64,000 bases of DNA from Rhodoferax sp. BLA1 (GTDB taxonomy: Bacteria > Pseudomonadota > Gammaproteobacteria > Burkholderiales > Burkholderiaceae_C). The notes under the pieces were generated by a model, which saw nothing but the letters and a program-made list of their open reading frames with translations, was not told where the DNA came from and searched no databases. The translations under genes were made by a program, and so were the position numbers. Position 1 is the first letter of the stretch; the number at the start of each line of letters is the position of its first letter. The stretch spans positions 1-64,000 of the forward strand of contig NZ_SZVI01000004.1 in NCBI RefSeq assembly GCF_013416775.1. The letters run 5' to 3'. This document shows positions 28,047 through 36,932 of the stretch, in pieces.

Positions 28047-29492
28047 TCAGCGTTTGTACAAAGCCCTGAACTGCGCATAACGCGGCATCAACACCTCTTG
28101 CTCAGCGGCGTCAGGGGTGTAGGTGGCTTCGACGGCAGGGGTCAGACACACCGCGTGTGGGTCGGCACCGGTGGCCAGCCAGCCCAGGCGTGCGGCACCC
28201 AGCGCACCACCGACGGTGGAGCTGGCGTGGGTGACGATCTCGATGTTGAGGATGGACGCCAGTTGCTGGGCCCACATGGCGCTGCGAGAGCCGCCGCCCA
28301 CCAGGGACAGGCGTTGCACCGTGCTGCCAGCGGCCTTGAGGGCGGCCAGGCCGTCGTTCAGGCCAAAGCTCACACCCTCGATCACCGAATAACCCAGGCG
28401 GGTGGCGTCGGTCTCAAAGTTCAGGCCATGGAAACTGCCGCGCACATTGGCGTCGTTGTGGGGGGTGCGCTCACCTGCCAAGTAGGGCAAGAACAGCGGA
28501 GCCGCAGCGCGCTCGGCCAGCGTCAGCGAGGCGGCCTGGTTGGCCAGCGCGCCTTCGTTGGCCACGCCCAGCAAGTGGGTCACCCATTGCAGCGCGCTGG
28601 CAGCAGACAACATCACACTCATCTGGTGCCATTGCCCCGGCATCGCGTGGCAGAACGCATGGGTGGCGCTGGCCGCATTGGGCTGGTAAGACGGGGTCAC
28701 CACAAACAACACACCACTGGTGCCTAGCGACAGAAAACCTTGCCCGGCCTGAACCGCGCCCATGCCGACCGCGCTGGCGGCGTTGTCGCCTGCGCCACCG
28801 GCCACCAGCACGTCCTTGGACAGGCCCAGCAACTGGGCGACCTCAGCAGTCAGCGTGCCACTGGCCTGGCTGCCTTCGACCAGACGCGGCATGTGGGCTT
28901 GGGTAAAGCCGGTCAGGGCCAGCAGTTTGTCGGACCAGGCGCGTTGTTGCACGTCCAGCCACAGGGTGCCGCTGGCGTCGGACATGTCGGTGACGTAGTC
29001 ACCAGTGAGCATCAGGCGCACGTAATCCTTGGGCAGCAGCACTTTGGCGATTTGTTTGAACACCTCGGGTTCATGGCGCGCCACCCAGCGCAATTTGGGG
29101 GCGGTGAAGCCGGGCATGGCCAGGCTGCCACCGAGTTGGGCGAGTTCCGGCAGCTCGGCCATCATTTCCACACACTCTTGGGCGCACCGGGTGTCGTTCC
29201 ACAAAATGGCGGGGCGCAGAACGCGGTCTTGGGCGTCCAGCAACACCGCACCGTGCATCTGCCCGGACAGGCCGATGGCGCGCACGGCGGCATATTCAGC
29301 GGGATGGGTTTTCCGCAGTTCGCCCAGCGCGGCCTGGGTGGCGCTCCACCAGTCGTGCGGGTTTTGCTCACTGTGGCCCGGGTGCGGGCGGGACACACTG
29401 AGCACCGAGCCTGCCGAGCCGATGACGCGGTGTGAGCTGTCAAGCAGGACGGCCTTGACTTCTGAGGTGCCGATATCGATACCGAGAAACAT
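28047..29492 (-). CDS. xylB: xylulokinase
   Basis: 481-residue FGGY kinase phosphorylating D-xylulose to xylulose-5-phosphate. Motifs: MFLGIDIGTSEVKAVLLD at the N-terminus, GLSGQMHGAVLLD, NDTRCAQEC, AGGAGDNAASAVGMG, and LVGGGSRSAMWAQQLA. The frame is open upstream to 29675, but family homology starts at ATG 29492. Only 25 bp separate it from the upstream ROK regulator gene on the same strand. Together with xylA, encoded divergently, it completes the isomerase route for xylose. Confidence 0.94.
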   Translation of the reverse strand: MFLGIDIGTSEVKAVLLDSSHRVIGSAGSVLSVSRPHPGHSEQNPHDWWSATQAALGELRKTHPAEYAAVRAIGLSGQMHGAVLLDAQDRVLRPAILWNDTRCAQECVEMMAELPELAQLGGSLAMPGFTAPKLRWVARHEPEVFKQIAKVLLPKDYVRLMLTGDYVTDMSDASGTLWLDVQQRAWSDKLLALTGFTQAHMPRLVEGSQASGTLTAEVAQLLGLSKDVLVAGGAGDNAASAVGMGAVQAGQGFLSLGTSGVLFVVTPSYQPNAASATHAFCHAMPGQWHQMSVMLSAASALQWVTHLLGVANEGALANQAASLTLAERAAAPLFLPYLAGERTPHNDANVRGSFHGLNFETDATRLGYSVIEGVSFGLNDGLAALKAAGSTVQRLSLVGGGSRSAMWAQQLASILNIEIVTHASSTVGGALGAARLGWLATGADPHAVCLTPAVEATYTPDAAEQEVLMPRYAQFRALYKR

Positions 29493-29517
29493 GAAGATTG
29501 CTCCAGAGGGGTTGGGT

Positions 29518-30669
29518 TTAGGGGTGGGTGGCGTCGTAGGCCACATTGGTGGCATAACCGGTGGGTGCTTGCATGGGCCTGAGCTGGCGGTGTAACACCA
29601 GCGCCGCCGCGCCCACGGCCGAGGCCAGCAGCCCGTAACGCGCCGGGCGCACCGGGGGGGCAGGCATGCGGGCACCGTCAGAATAGGTTTTCAGGGTTTC
29701 CTGGGCGCGGGTGATCAAGCCCGGGTACTTGGCACACGAGGGGCCTCCCACAATCAGCACGCTGGGGTCAAACGTGGTCCACAGGTTGGCCAAAACCACC
29801 CCCAGATAGTTGCCACCACTGCTGGGGTCGGTGAGCTTGTCCAGGATGCGCGCGCCAAAGAAGGTCTCCGCACAACCGCGGCGCCCGCAGGAGCACAGGG
29901 GACCGTTGATTTGCAGGATGCCGTGCCCGATTTCACCGGCGCCACCGTACTGGCCGGTGAACAGCCGGTCATTGAGCACAATGCCCGCGCCGACCCCCAC
30001 GTCGCAGGTGACAAAAATCAGCGAATCGCTGGCGTGGCCTTCGACAAACTCGTATTCACTCAACGCGGCCGTGTCGGCCTCGTTTTGCACGTACACCGGC
30101 ATCGGGGGCAGGTTCACCTGTGCCAGCGCGGCGGTGAAAAGGGGTAAAAAGTCTACATTCCACCAGCCCAGGTTGGACGCAAAGTGCACCTTGCCGGTGG
30201 TTTCGTCAAACGCACCCGGCAGCCCGACACCGAGCCCCGTCAATTGCAAACCCCATGACAGCAACAGCTCATGGGCTCGGGCGACCAGGCAAGCGATTTG
30301 TTGGCACACCTCGACCGGCTCCATGCCCTGTCTGGGTTCCTCGGTGGACCACAGGATTTTTCCAGCCAGGCTGACACAAGCGACCCGCAACACGTCGACC
30401 GCCACTTCCACACCAACCAGAGCCCGCGTGCGACCATCAATTTGCAGCGGGGTGGAGGGGCGACCCGCGCCTTTGGCGTTCACGGTGTCGCTCTCGGTGA
30501 TCCAGGCCTCATCAATCAATTCACGCACCAGCAAGCTGACGGTTGATTTGGTGAGTCCACTTTCCTGGGCCAGTTGCGCACGCGATGAGCCAGGTTGAAT
30601 GCGCAGCAGTCTGAGCAAAACGCTGCGGTTGATGCGTTTAACGAGTTGCTGGTCACCGGTGGTTTTCAT
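29518..30669 (-). CDS. xylR: ROK-family xylose repressor (XylR-like)
   Basis: 383 aa with an N-terminal winged helix (SSRAQLAQESGLTKSTVSLLV, about residues 28-48) and a ROK domain. That domain includes VGVEVAVDVLRVACVSLAGK, GLGVGLPGAFDETTG, and the zinc cluster CSCGRRGCAE. It heads the minus-strand xylR-xylB pair and is divergent from xylA. The shared intergenic region holds two 21-bp inverted repeats of the Bacillus XylR type (TTAGTTTG half-sites), the expected operators. Confidence 0.88.
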   Translation of the reverse strand: MKTTGDQQLVKRINRSVLLRLLRIQPGSSRAQLAQESGLTKSTVSLLVRELIDEAWITESDTVNAKGAGRPSTPLQIDGRTRALVGVEVAVDVLRVACVSLAGKILWSTEEPRQGMEPVEVCQQIACLVARAHELLLSWGLQLTGLGVGLPGAFDETTGKVHFASNLGWWNVDFLPLFTAALAQVNLPPMPVYVQNEADTAALSEYEFVEGHASDSLIFVTCDVGVGAGIVLNDRLFTGQYGGAGEIGHGILQINGPLCSCGRRGCAETFFGARILDKLTDPSSGGNYLGVVLANLWTTFDPSVLIVGGPSCAKYPGLITRAQETLKTYSDGARMPAPPVRPARYGLLASAVGAAALVLHRQLRPMQAPTGYATNVAYDATHP

Positions 30670-30918
30670 GGCCGACCATCCTGGTGTGAGCGGTTCGCCC
30701 GCTCAGATGGGTGCCTGCAAGCTGCGCTGTGATGCCACACGACAGTCATACCAACGCGCCAGAATAGCTGCAGCACCGGGCCACATTGGCTGGCTGGGTG
30801 GTCCATTTGTGTTGGGATGGCGATTCGACCTGTGTTTGCAAAGTTGACATGACAGAGTTCACCGGGAGCTGCAGAGGTGAGCCACCATCGGAAGCGATGT
30901 GTGGCCGGTATCTTGGTA

Positions 30919-30939
30919 TTAGTTTGATTGATGAACTAT
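30919..30939. promoter_or_regulatory. XylR-type operator 1
   Basis: TTAGTTTG-ATTGA-TGAACTAT, an inverted repeat with a 5-bp spacer, matching operator 2 in half-site and spacing. Confidence 0.6.
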
Positions 30940-31178
30940 TTTCTTTTGATTGGCCATCATAAGACATCAGGGTTTACCCTGAAGATGGATGTTTGTTGCG
31001 CTTGCCCTTTGAATGCGGCCATGATGAGCGAGTCGGAAGTTGTTGCTTGGCAAAAACAGAGGCAAAAGCCTCAAAAAATGACCAAAAGCAGAGGTTTTGC
31101 GCGTCTGAGGCTCTGGATCTCTCAAAAATGACGTACTAGGGTTTACACCTATATTTATCAGTGATCAAAAAAATAGAA

Positions 31179-31199
31179 TTAATTCGTTGTTCGAACTAA
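31179..31199. promoter_or_regulatory. XylR-type operator 2, overlapping the predicted xylA start of transcription
   Basis: TTAATTCG-TTGTT-CGAACTAA, nearly perfect 8-bp arms. It begins at the last base of the candidate -10 TAGAAT (31174-31179), a position suited to repression of xylA. Confidence 0.65.
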
Positions 31200-31344
31200 A
31201 AGCGAATGACGTCTGGGTTTTTGGCAAGTGTGGATGGATTTTTTCGAGGCGATCAATCGCGCGACAAACCCGCTTTTGCAACCCGCGCCTGCCAGAGGTA
31301 GCTATCAGACGGCAGGCACATTGTTTAATTTCTGGAGAACTGAC

Positions 31345-32658
31345 TTGGCAAGCTATTTCAAAGACATCGCGCCGATCCGCTATGAAGGTGTGGACAGCAC
31401 GAACCCCCTGGCATTTCGTCACTACAACCCAGAGCAGATCGTGCTTGGCAAGTCCATGAAGGAGCAGCTGCGTTTTGCAGTCTGTTACTGGCACAGTTTC
31501 TGTTCGACCGGTTCTGACCCGTTTGGCGGCAGCACCTTCGAGCGGCCCTGGTTTGAAGGTGGCACCGCATTGCAACTGGCTGAGAAAAAAGCCGAAGAGT
31601 CGTTTGACTTTTTCAGCAAGTTGGGCGCGCCCTATTACTGCTTCCATGACCGTGATGTGGCACCTGAGGGCGCTACGCCCCAAGAGAGCCGCAGCAACTT
31701 CTTGCACATGGTGGACATTCTGGCGAAGCACCAGGAACGCACCGGGCTGAAATTGCTCTGGGGTACGGCCAATCTTTTCAGCCACCGCCGTTTCATGGCC
31801 GGTGCCGCTTCCAACCCCAATCCAGAGGTGTTTGCCATGTCGGCAGCGCAAGTGCGCGACGCGATGGACGCCACGCTGCGGTTGGGTGGTGAAAACTATG
31901 TGTTGTGGGGTGGGCGTGAAGGGTATGAGACCCTGCTCAACACCAACATGGCGCATGAGTTTGACCAGATGGCGCGTTTCCTGAACATGGTGGTGGAATA
32001 CAAACACAAGATTGGCTTCAAGGGTGCGATCCTGATTGAGCCCAAACCCAGAGAGCCGTCCAAGCACCAGTACGACTTTGACACCGCCACCGTCTATGGC
32101 CTGCTGGCCCGCGCCGGTCTGGAAAAAGAGGTGCAGGTCAACATCGAAGCCAACCACGCCACTTTGGCTGGCCACAGCTTCGAACACGAAGTGGCCACCG
32201 CTTTGGCGCTGGGCATCTTCGGCAGCCTGGACATGAACCGCGGTGACCCGCAGCTGGGCTGGGATACCGACCAGTTCCCCAACAACGTGCCTGAGCTGAC
32301 GCAAACCCTCTACTACATTTTGCAAGCCGGTGGTTTCAAGACCGGTGGTTGCAACTTTGACGCCAAGGTTCGTCGCCAGTCACTGGACGCGGCGGACCTG
32401 TTCCATGGTCACATTGGTGGCATGGATGTCTGCGCCCGGGCTCTGCTTGCTGCCGAAAAAATGATTCAGGACGGGCGTCTGGCAGAGGTGGTGGCGCAGC
32501 GCTACGCGGGCTGGAGCCAGCCCTGGGCGCAGGATGTGTTGGCCGGTAAAACCAGCCTGGATGCACTGGCTGACAAGGTGCTGCAGGACAACCGCGATGT
32601 GTTGCCCGTGTCGGCACGGCAAGAGTATCTGGAAAATCTGGTGAACCGGTTTGTTTGA
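31345..32658 (+). CDS. xylA: xylose isomerase
   Basis: Interconverts D-xylose and D-xylulose. From TTG 31345 the protein is 437 aa, close to E. coli XylA (440 aa). It begins (M)[14 protein letters not shown], which aligns with the family N-terminus; GGAGA at 31334-31338 supports this start. The in-frame ATG at 31234 and GTG at 31228 would add an unrelated extension. Active-site signatures: [12 protein letters not shown] (catalytic His/Asp pair), [44 protein letters not shown], and [18 protein letters not shown]. It leads the plus-strand operon xylA-chvE-gguA-gguB. Confidence 0.96.
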   Translation: MASYFKDIAPIRYEGVDSTNPLAFRHYNPEQIVLGKSMKEQLRFAVCYWHSFCSTGSDPFGGSTFERPWFEGGTALQLAEKKAEESFDFFSKLGAPYYCFHDRDVAPEGATPQESRSNFLHMVDILAKHQERTGLKLLWGTANLFSHRRFMAGAASNPNPEVFAMSAAQVRDAMDATLRLGGENYVLWGGREGYETLLNTNMAHEFDQMARFLNMVVEYKHKIGFKGAILIEPKPREPSKHQYDFDTATVYGLLARAGLEKEVQVNIEANHATLAGHSFEHEVATALALGIFGSLDMNRGDPQLGWDTDQFPNNVPELTQTLYYILQAGGFKTGGCNFDAKVRRQSLDAADLFHGHIGGMDVCARALLAAEKMIQDGRLAEVVAQRYAGWSQPWAQDVLAGKTSLDALADKVLQDNRDVLPVSARQEYLENLVNRFV

Positions 32659-32845
32659 TCTTTGCGGGGTCGCTGCTTGAACAGATTGGTGTTTAATCAG
32701 CAGCCCCTGTGATGGGTCATCTTGTGAGTGTTTTCTTTGAGTGACGGTGTTTTGCCGAAGCTGACAAGGCGCTCACGGGAGACAGGAACAGACGGTCATT
32801 TTGAAGTGTGTTTTTGAATGTGCAAATATTTACCAGGAGATTGAT

Positions 32846-33985
32846 ATGAGAAAGAGTGTTTTCACCTTGACATTGATTGCTGCCGCTATGGGTTTGTCCG
32901 CTTGCGGCAAAAAAGAGGAGGCCCCTGCACCCGCACCGGCAGCTCCCGCAGCGGCCCCTGCGCCCGCTGTCCTGGTTGGTTTGGCCATTCCTGAAACACA
33001 CGTCGAGCGTTGGGTCGGTGATGCCGAATACATGAAAAAAGACCTTGAAGCCATGGGCTACAAGGTGGATGTGGCCTTTGCTGACGCTGACCAGTCCAAA
33101 CAAAACAAACAGATCGAAGACATGGTCACCAAGGGTGCCAAAGCCATTGTGGTGGGTTCGGTGACCGAAGCCGCCGCCCAGGCTGTGGAATCTGCGAAAA
33201 AGGCCGGTGTCCAGGTCATCTCGTATGACCGCCTGATCACCGGTACCGATGCGTATGACTACTACCTGACTTTCGACAATTTCAAGGTCGGCCAATTGCA
33301 AGGTCAGGCCATCAAGGACGGTCTGGCGCTGGATACCGCCAAGGGCAAAAACATCACGCTGTTCGCCGGCTCTCCCACCGACAACAATGCGCGCTTCTTC
33401 TTTGACGGCGCCATGGATGTCCTGAAGCCATACGTCACCAGTGGCGCCCTGAAGATTTGTGGCCCAGCGCCCACCAATTCTGCAGACGCGACCTGGTCCA
33501 AGATCACGACCGAAGGCTGGGCTGCCGACAAGGCCAAGGCACGTATGGAAACCCTGCTGTCCGGCGCTTGCAAGTCCGTCAAGCTGGATGCCGTGCTGGC
33601 ACCCAACGACACACTGGCACGCTCCATCATTGGTGCGCTGGAGCAAGATGGCAAATACAAGACCTTGCCTGTGATCACCGGCCAAGACGGTGAGTTGTTG
33701 TCCGCCAAGTGGATCATGGAAGGCAAACAGACCATGACCGTCTTCAAGGACACCCGTGTGCTGGCCAAGGGTACGGCCGAAGCGGTGGACAGCATCATCA
33801 AGGGTGCTGCTGAGCCCACGCTGACGGTGAAAGCCCGTGTTGACACCACCACCTACAACACCGGCAAGAAGGTTGTGAAGTCCTTCCTGCTGGAGCCTGT
33901 GGCGGTGACCAAAGACAACCTGACCAAGGAGTTGGTTGACAGCGGTTTCTACACAGCTGACGCTGTGGCCAAAGGCACCAAGTAG
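32846..33985 (+). CDS. chvE: ChvE-like sugar-binding lipoprotein
   Basis: 379 aa from ATG 32846, with AGGAGA at 32835-32840. The signal peptide ends in the lipobox LSAC, so cysteine 20 is the probable lipidated residue. An alanine/proline linker (about residues 25-45) leads to the type I binding fold: VGLAIPETHVERWVGDAEYM, QNKQIEDMVTKGAKAIVVG, VISYDRLITGTDAYDYYLTF and FAGSPTDNNARFFFDGAMDVL. ChvE proteins bind xylose, glucose, arabinose and galactose. Lipid anchoring is not usual for ChvE. Confidence 0.9.
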   Translation: MRKSVFTLTLIAAAMGLSACGKKEEAPAPAPAAPAAAPAPAVLVGLAIPETHVERWVGDAEYMKKDLEAMGYKVDVAFADADQSKQNKQIEDMVTKGAKAIVVGSVTEAAAQAVESAKKAGVQVISYDRLITGTDAYDYYLTFDNFKVGQLQGQAIKDGLALDTAKGKNITLFAGSPTDNNARFFFDGAMDVLKPYVTSGALKICGPAPTNSADATWSKITTEGWAADKAKARMETLLSGACKSVKLDAVLAPNDTLARSIIGALEQDGKYKTLPVITGQDGELLSAKWIMEGKQTMTVFKDTRVLAKGTAEAVDSIIKGAAEPTLTVKARVDTTTYNTGKKVVKSFLLEPVAVTKDNLTKELVDSGFYTADAVAKGTK

Positions 33986-33986
33986 T

Positions 33987-34061
33987 CACCCACTGAAGGG
34001 TGGTTAGACGCGACTGCGTCTTGTACCCACAAGGCGCAGTCGACGGTCCTCCGATGAGGAC
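33987..34061 (+). promoter_or_regulatory. cluster of hairpins between chvE and gguA
   Basis: CACCC/GGGTG just after the stop; then CGACTGCG (34011-34018) with CGCAGTCG (34035-34042), extended by CTTG/CAAG; then GTCCTC (34046-34051) with GAGGAC (34056-34061). There is no T run. Such structures often stabilise binding-protein mRNA relative to the downstream transporter genes. Confidence 0.5.
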
Positions 34062-34160
34062 AGAAGCTGCATGTGCGCATGAGGTCGTTGGATACGGACT
34101 GCGCATGGTCAAAATGCGCTGTCTCTGCTGACCACCGGTCTGACCATCCAAAAGACAACC

Positions 34161-35678
34161 ATGGACAAGATCTTAGATATCAAGGGCATGCGAAAAACCT
34201 TCGGTCCGGTGGTTGCGCTGGACTGTGTGGACATGCAGGTCACACGCGCCAAAATCCACTTCATCGTGGGTGAAAACGGTGCTGGCAAATCGACCATGAT
34301 GAAGGTCCTCAGCGGCGTCTACCCGTATGGGAGCTACGAGGGCCAGGTACTTTACGAAGGCAAGGAATGCAAGTTCAAGAGCCTCAAGGAAAGTGAAAAT
34401 GAAGGCATTGTCATCATCCATCAGGAGTTGGCACTGTCACCGTATCTGTCCATTTACGAGAATCTGTTCCTCGGCAATGAGCGCAAAAAAGGCTTGTTGA
34501 TCGACTGGGAGCAAACCTACATCGACGCCAAGGCGGTGATGGAAAAGGTGGGTGTGCACGAGGACTTGGCAACACCCGTCAACAAACTTTCGGTGGCCAA
34601 GCAGCAGTTGCTGGAAATTGGCAAAGCCCTGTCCAAAAACGCCAAGCTGCTCATATTGGACGAGCCAACCTCCTCCTTGAACGAAGACGACAGCAGCAAT
34701 TTGCTCAAGCTGTTGTTGAGCCTGAAAGAGCAGGGTGTGACGATCATCATGATTTCACACAAGCTCAATGAAGTGATGGCGATTGCCGATGAGATCACCA
34801 TCATCCGCGACGGCCAGACGGTGGAGCGGGTGGACTTGTTGACCCACAAGGTCGATATCAACTACATCGTCAAATGTATGGTCGGGCGTGAGCTGACCTC
34901 GATGTACCCGGCGCGTGTGCCGAAGATTGGTGAACCCATCCTCAAACTGACCAACCTGACCGTCAAACACCCGATTTTCAGCGACCGCGTCATCATCAAC
35001 AACGCCTCGATGGAGGTGCGCCATGGTGAGATCGTCGGGCTAGCGGGTCTGGTGGGATCGGGTCGCACCGAGTTGATGCTGACCATCTTCGGACGCTCCC
35101 TGAGTCCGAATGTCGAGGGTGACATCTGGTTCGATGGCCAGAAGGTGGCGTTCAAAAGCGCCAAGGAAGCCATTGCCCACCAGATGATTTATGTCTCGGA
35201 AGACCGCAAGGAACTGGGCTTGGTCCTGATTCAGACCATCAAGAACAACAGCACCTATTCCTCGCTGCCGCGCTTGTCCCGCTTCAACCTGATCGACAAG
35301 TACAAAGAAATCGAAGAGAGCGAAAAATACCGCGCTGCCTTACGCATCAAAACCCCCAACATCGACCAGATTGTGGGCAATTTGAGTGGTGGCAACCAGC
35401 AAAAAGTGGTGTTGGCCAGGTGCCTGATGGCCGAGCCCAAGCTGCTGATCATCGACGAGCCCACACGCGGTATTGACGTAGGTGCCAAAAACGAAATCTA
35501 CAAAATCATGAATGACTTTGTGGCCAAGGGCAACAGCATCATCATGATTTCGTCGGAGTTGCCGGAAGTGCTGGGCATGACCGACCGCGTCTATGTGATG
35601 GACAAAGGCCGCATCAAGGGTGAACTCAAAACCTCAGAAGCCAGCCAGGAAGCCATCATGAAATTGGCGGTGGCGTAA
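34161..35678 (+). CDS. gguA: multiple-monosaccharide ABC transporter ATPase (GguA/MmsA-like)
   Basis: 505-residue double ATPase. Cassette 1: [17 protein letters not shown] (about residues 37-53), IIHQELALSPYLSIYENLFLG, LSVAKQQLLEIGKALS and LLILDEPTS. Cassette 2: [45 protein letters not shown] and LLIIDEPTRGIDVGAK. Its pattern fits the ChvE-GguAB class of broad-range aldose importers. It energises the permease encoded 55 bp downstream. Confidence 0.93.
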   Translation: MDKILDIKGMRKTFGPVVALDCVDMQVTRAKIHFIVGENGAGKSTMMKVLSGVYPYGSYEGQVLYEGKECKFKSLKESENEGIVIIHQELALSPYLSIYENLFLGNERKKGLLIDWEQTYIDAKAVMEKVGVHEDLATPVNKLSVAKQQLLEIGKALSKNAKLLILDEPTSSLNEDDSSNLLKLLLSLKEQGVTIIMISHKLNEVMAIADEITIIRDGQTVERVDLLTHKVDINYIVKCMVGRELTSMYPARVPKIGEPILKLTNLTVKHPIFSDRVIINNASMEVRHGEIVGLAGLVGSGRTELMLTIFGRSLSPNVEGDIWFDGQKVAFKSAKEAIAHQMIYVSEDRKELGLVLIQTIKNNSTYSSLPRLSRFNLIDKYKEIEESEKYRAALRIKTPNIDQIVGNLSGGNQQKVVLARCLMAEPKLLIIDEPTRGIDVGAKNEIYKIMNDFVAKGNSIIMISSELPEVLGMTDRVYVMDKGRIKGELKTSEASQEAIMKLAVA

Positions 35679-35733
35679 CCCCCATCGGTGACTCGTCGGA
35701 CGCCCCATAAAAATCATTCAAGCGAAACCCATC

Positions 35734-36882
35734 ATGTTCAAAATCATCAAACAGAACCAGAAACATTTCTCGATGTACATGGTTTTGCTGCTCATCTTCA
35801 CGGCCTTCGGGTTCATGACAGATTTTGTCAACTTCACCCCGCGCAACATCACCAATCTGGTGATCCAGAACAGCTACATTCTGGTGCTGGCCATCGGCAT
35901 GGTGCTGGTCATCATCACCGGCAAGATCGATTTGTCGGTCGGGGCCACGGTTGCCTTCACCGGCGCCATGGCGGCCATTGTCTACAACGCCACCAACGGC
36001 AGCATGTTGCTGTCGCTTGCCGCATGTATGTTGGCGGGGGCGGCCATTGGCGCCTTTCAAGGGTATTGGGTGGCGTATCTGAAGGTGCCCGCCTTCATTG
36101 TGACGCTGGCGGGCATGCTGGGCTTTCGTGGTCTGACCTATGTGCTCACGAGCATCAAGCCGGTGGGCCTGATGGATGACGAGTTCAAGAAAGTGGCCAG
36201 CGGGTTCATCGAACCGAGTTTCATGGATGGCAAAGTGCTGGCCCTGGTGGTGGGTGTGGTGTTCCTGCTCATCATGGTGGTGATGGACATCCAGAATCGC
36301 AGAACCCGCTCAAGGCTGGGTTTTGATGTGTTGCCGATGTCGCTGTTCATCGTCAAGAACGTGTTCATCGGTGTCATCATCTTCTGGCTGTTCTACAAGT
36401 TCTCGATGGACCGGGGTATTCCGAATGTGATTGTCATCATCGGTTTGCTGGTGATTGCGTTCACCTTCATGATGAACAACACCGTGTTTGGCCGCAGCAT
36501 CTACGCGATTGGTGGCAATGCCAAGTCGGCCAAACTGTCGGGCATCAACGCCGAGCGTGTCGAGTTTTATGTGTTTGTCATCATGGGGGTCATGGCCGCC
36601 ATCTCCGGCCTGATCTTCACCGCCTACATGAACCAGGCCATGCCGCAGGCTGGCAACATGTTTGAGCTGGATGCGATTTCCTCGGTGTTCATTGGCGGCG
36701 CCAGTGCCACCGGTGGTGTGGGCACCATCATCGGCTCGGTCATTGGTGGCCTGGTGATGGGGGTGATCAACAACGGCATGTCACTCATGAACATGGGTGC
36801 GGAATACCAGCTGGTGGTCAAGGCCTTGGTCTTGCTGTTGGCCGTCTGGTACGACCTGCAAAACAACAAAAAATCCGCCTGA
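35734..36882 (+). CDS. gguB: multiple-monosaccharide ABC transporter permease (GguB/MmsB-like)
   Basis: 382 aa with ten or more hydrophobic segments, longer than RbsC-type permeases as is typical for GguB/XylH. Motifs: ITGKIDLSVGATVAFTGAM, FQGYWVAYLKVPAFIVTLAG, YAIGGNAKSAKLSGINAERV and ISSVFIGGASATGGVGTI. It is the last gene of the xylose operon. The dnaE2 palindrome begins 10 bp after the stop and might also end this transcript. Confidence 0.93.
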   Translation: MFKIIKQNQKHFSMYMVLLLIFTAFGFMTDFVNFTPRNITNLVIQNSYILVLAIGMVLVIITGKIDLSVGATVAFTGAMAAIVYNATNGSMLLSLAACMLAGAAIGAFQGYWVAYLKVPAFIVTLAGMLGFRGLTYVLTSIKPVGLMDDEFKKVASGFIEPSFMDGKVLALVVGVVFLLIMVVMDIQNRRTRSRLGFDVLPMSLFIVKNVFIGVIIFWLFYKFSMDRGIPNVIVIIGLLVIAFTFMMNNTVFGRSIYAIGGNAKSAKLSGINAERVEFYVFVIMGVMAAISGLIFTAYMNQAMPQAGNMFELDAISSVFIGGASATGGVGTIIGSVIGGLVMGVINNGMSLMNMGAEYQLVVKALVLLLAVWYDLQNNKKSA

Positions 36883-36891
36883 ACCAAACAG

Positions 36892-36927
36892 CCTCACAAT
36901 ACTGTATTTAAAAACAGTATTGTGAGG
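36892..36927. promoter_or_regulatory. LexA box of dnaE2 within a 36-bp perfect palindrome
   Basis: CCTCACAATACTGT (36892-36905), centre ATTTAAAA, and ACAGTATTGTGAGG (36914-36927): perfect 14-bp arms. The inner CTGT-N8-ACAG is the LexA consensus. The right arm ends in GTGAGG, the likely Shine-Dalgarno of dnaE2 five bases before its ATG, so a transcript containing both arms could hide it. Confidence 0.9.
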
Positions 36928-36932
36928 TGTTC

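Larger units (their letters stand above)
30670..31344. other. 675-bp xylR-xylA divergent control region
   Basis: Contains two XylR-type operators (30919-30939 and 31179-31199) and a likely xylA -10 element TAGAAT at 31174-31179. It also has the palindrome TCAGGG-TTTA-CCCTGA at 30967-30982, with a related AGGGTTTAC at 31138-31146. A frame of 67 codons at 30928-31131 has no family resemblance and I do not call it. The 145 bases after the second operator form a long xylA leader. Confidence 0.65.

Noticed and set aside
30928..31131. 67-codon open frame in the xylose control region
   Set aside because: No family resemblance, no ribosome-binding site, and it overlaps an operator and the AGGGTTTAC palindrome.
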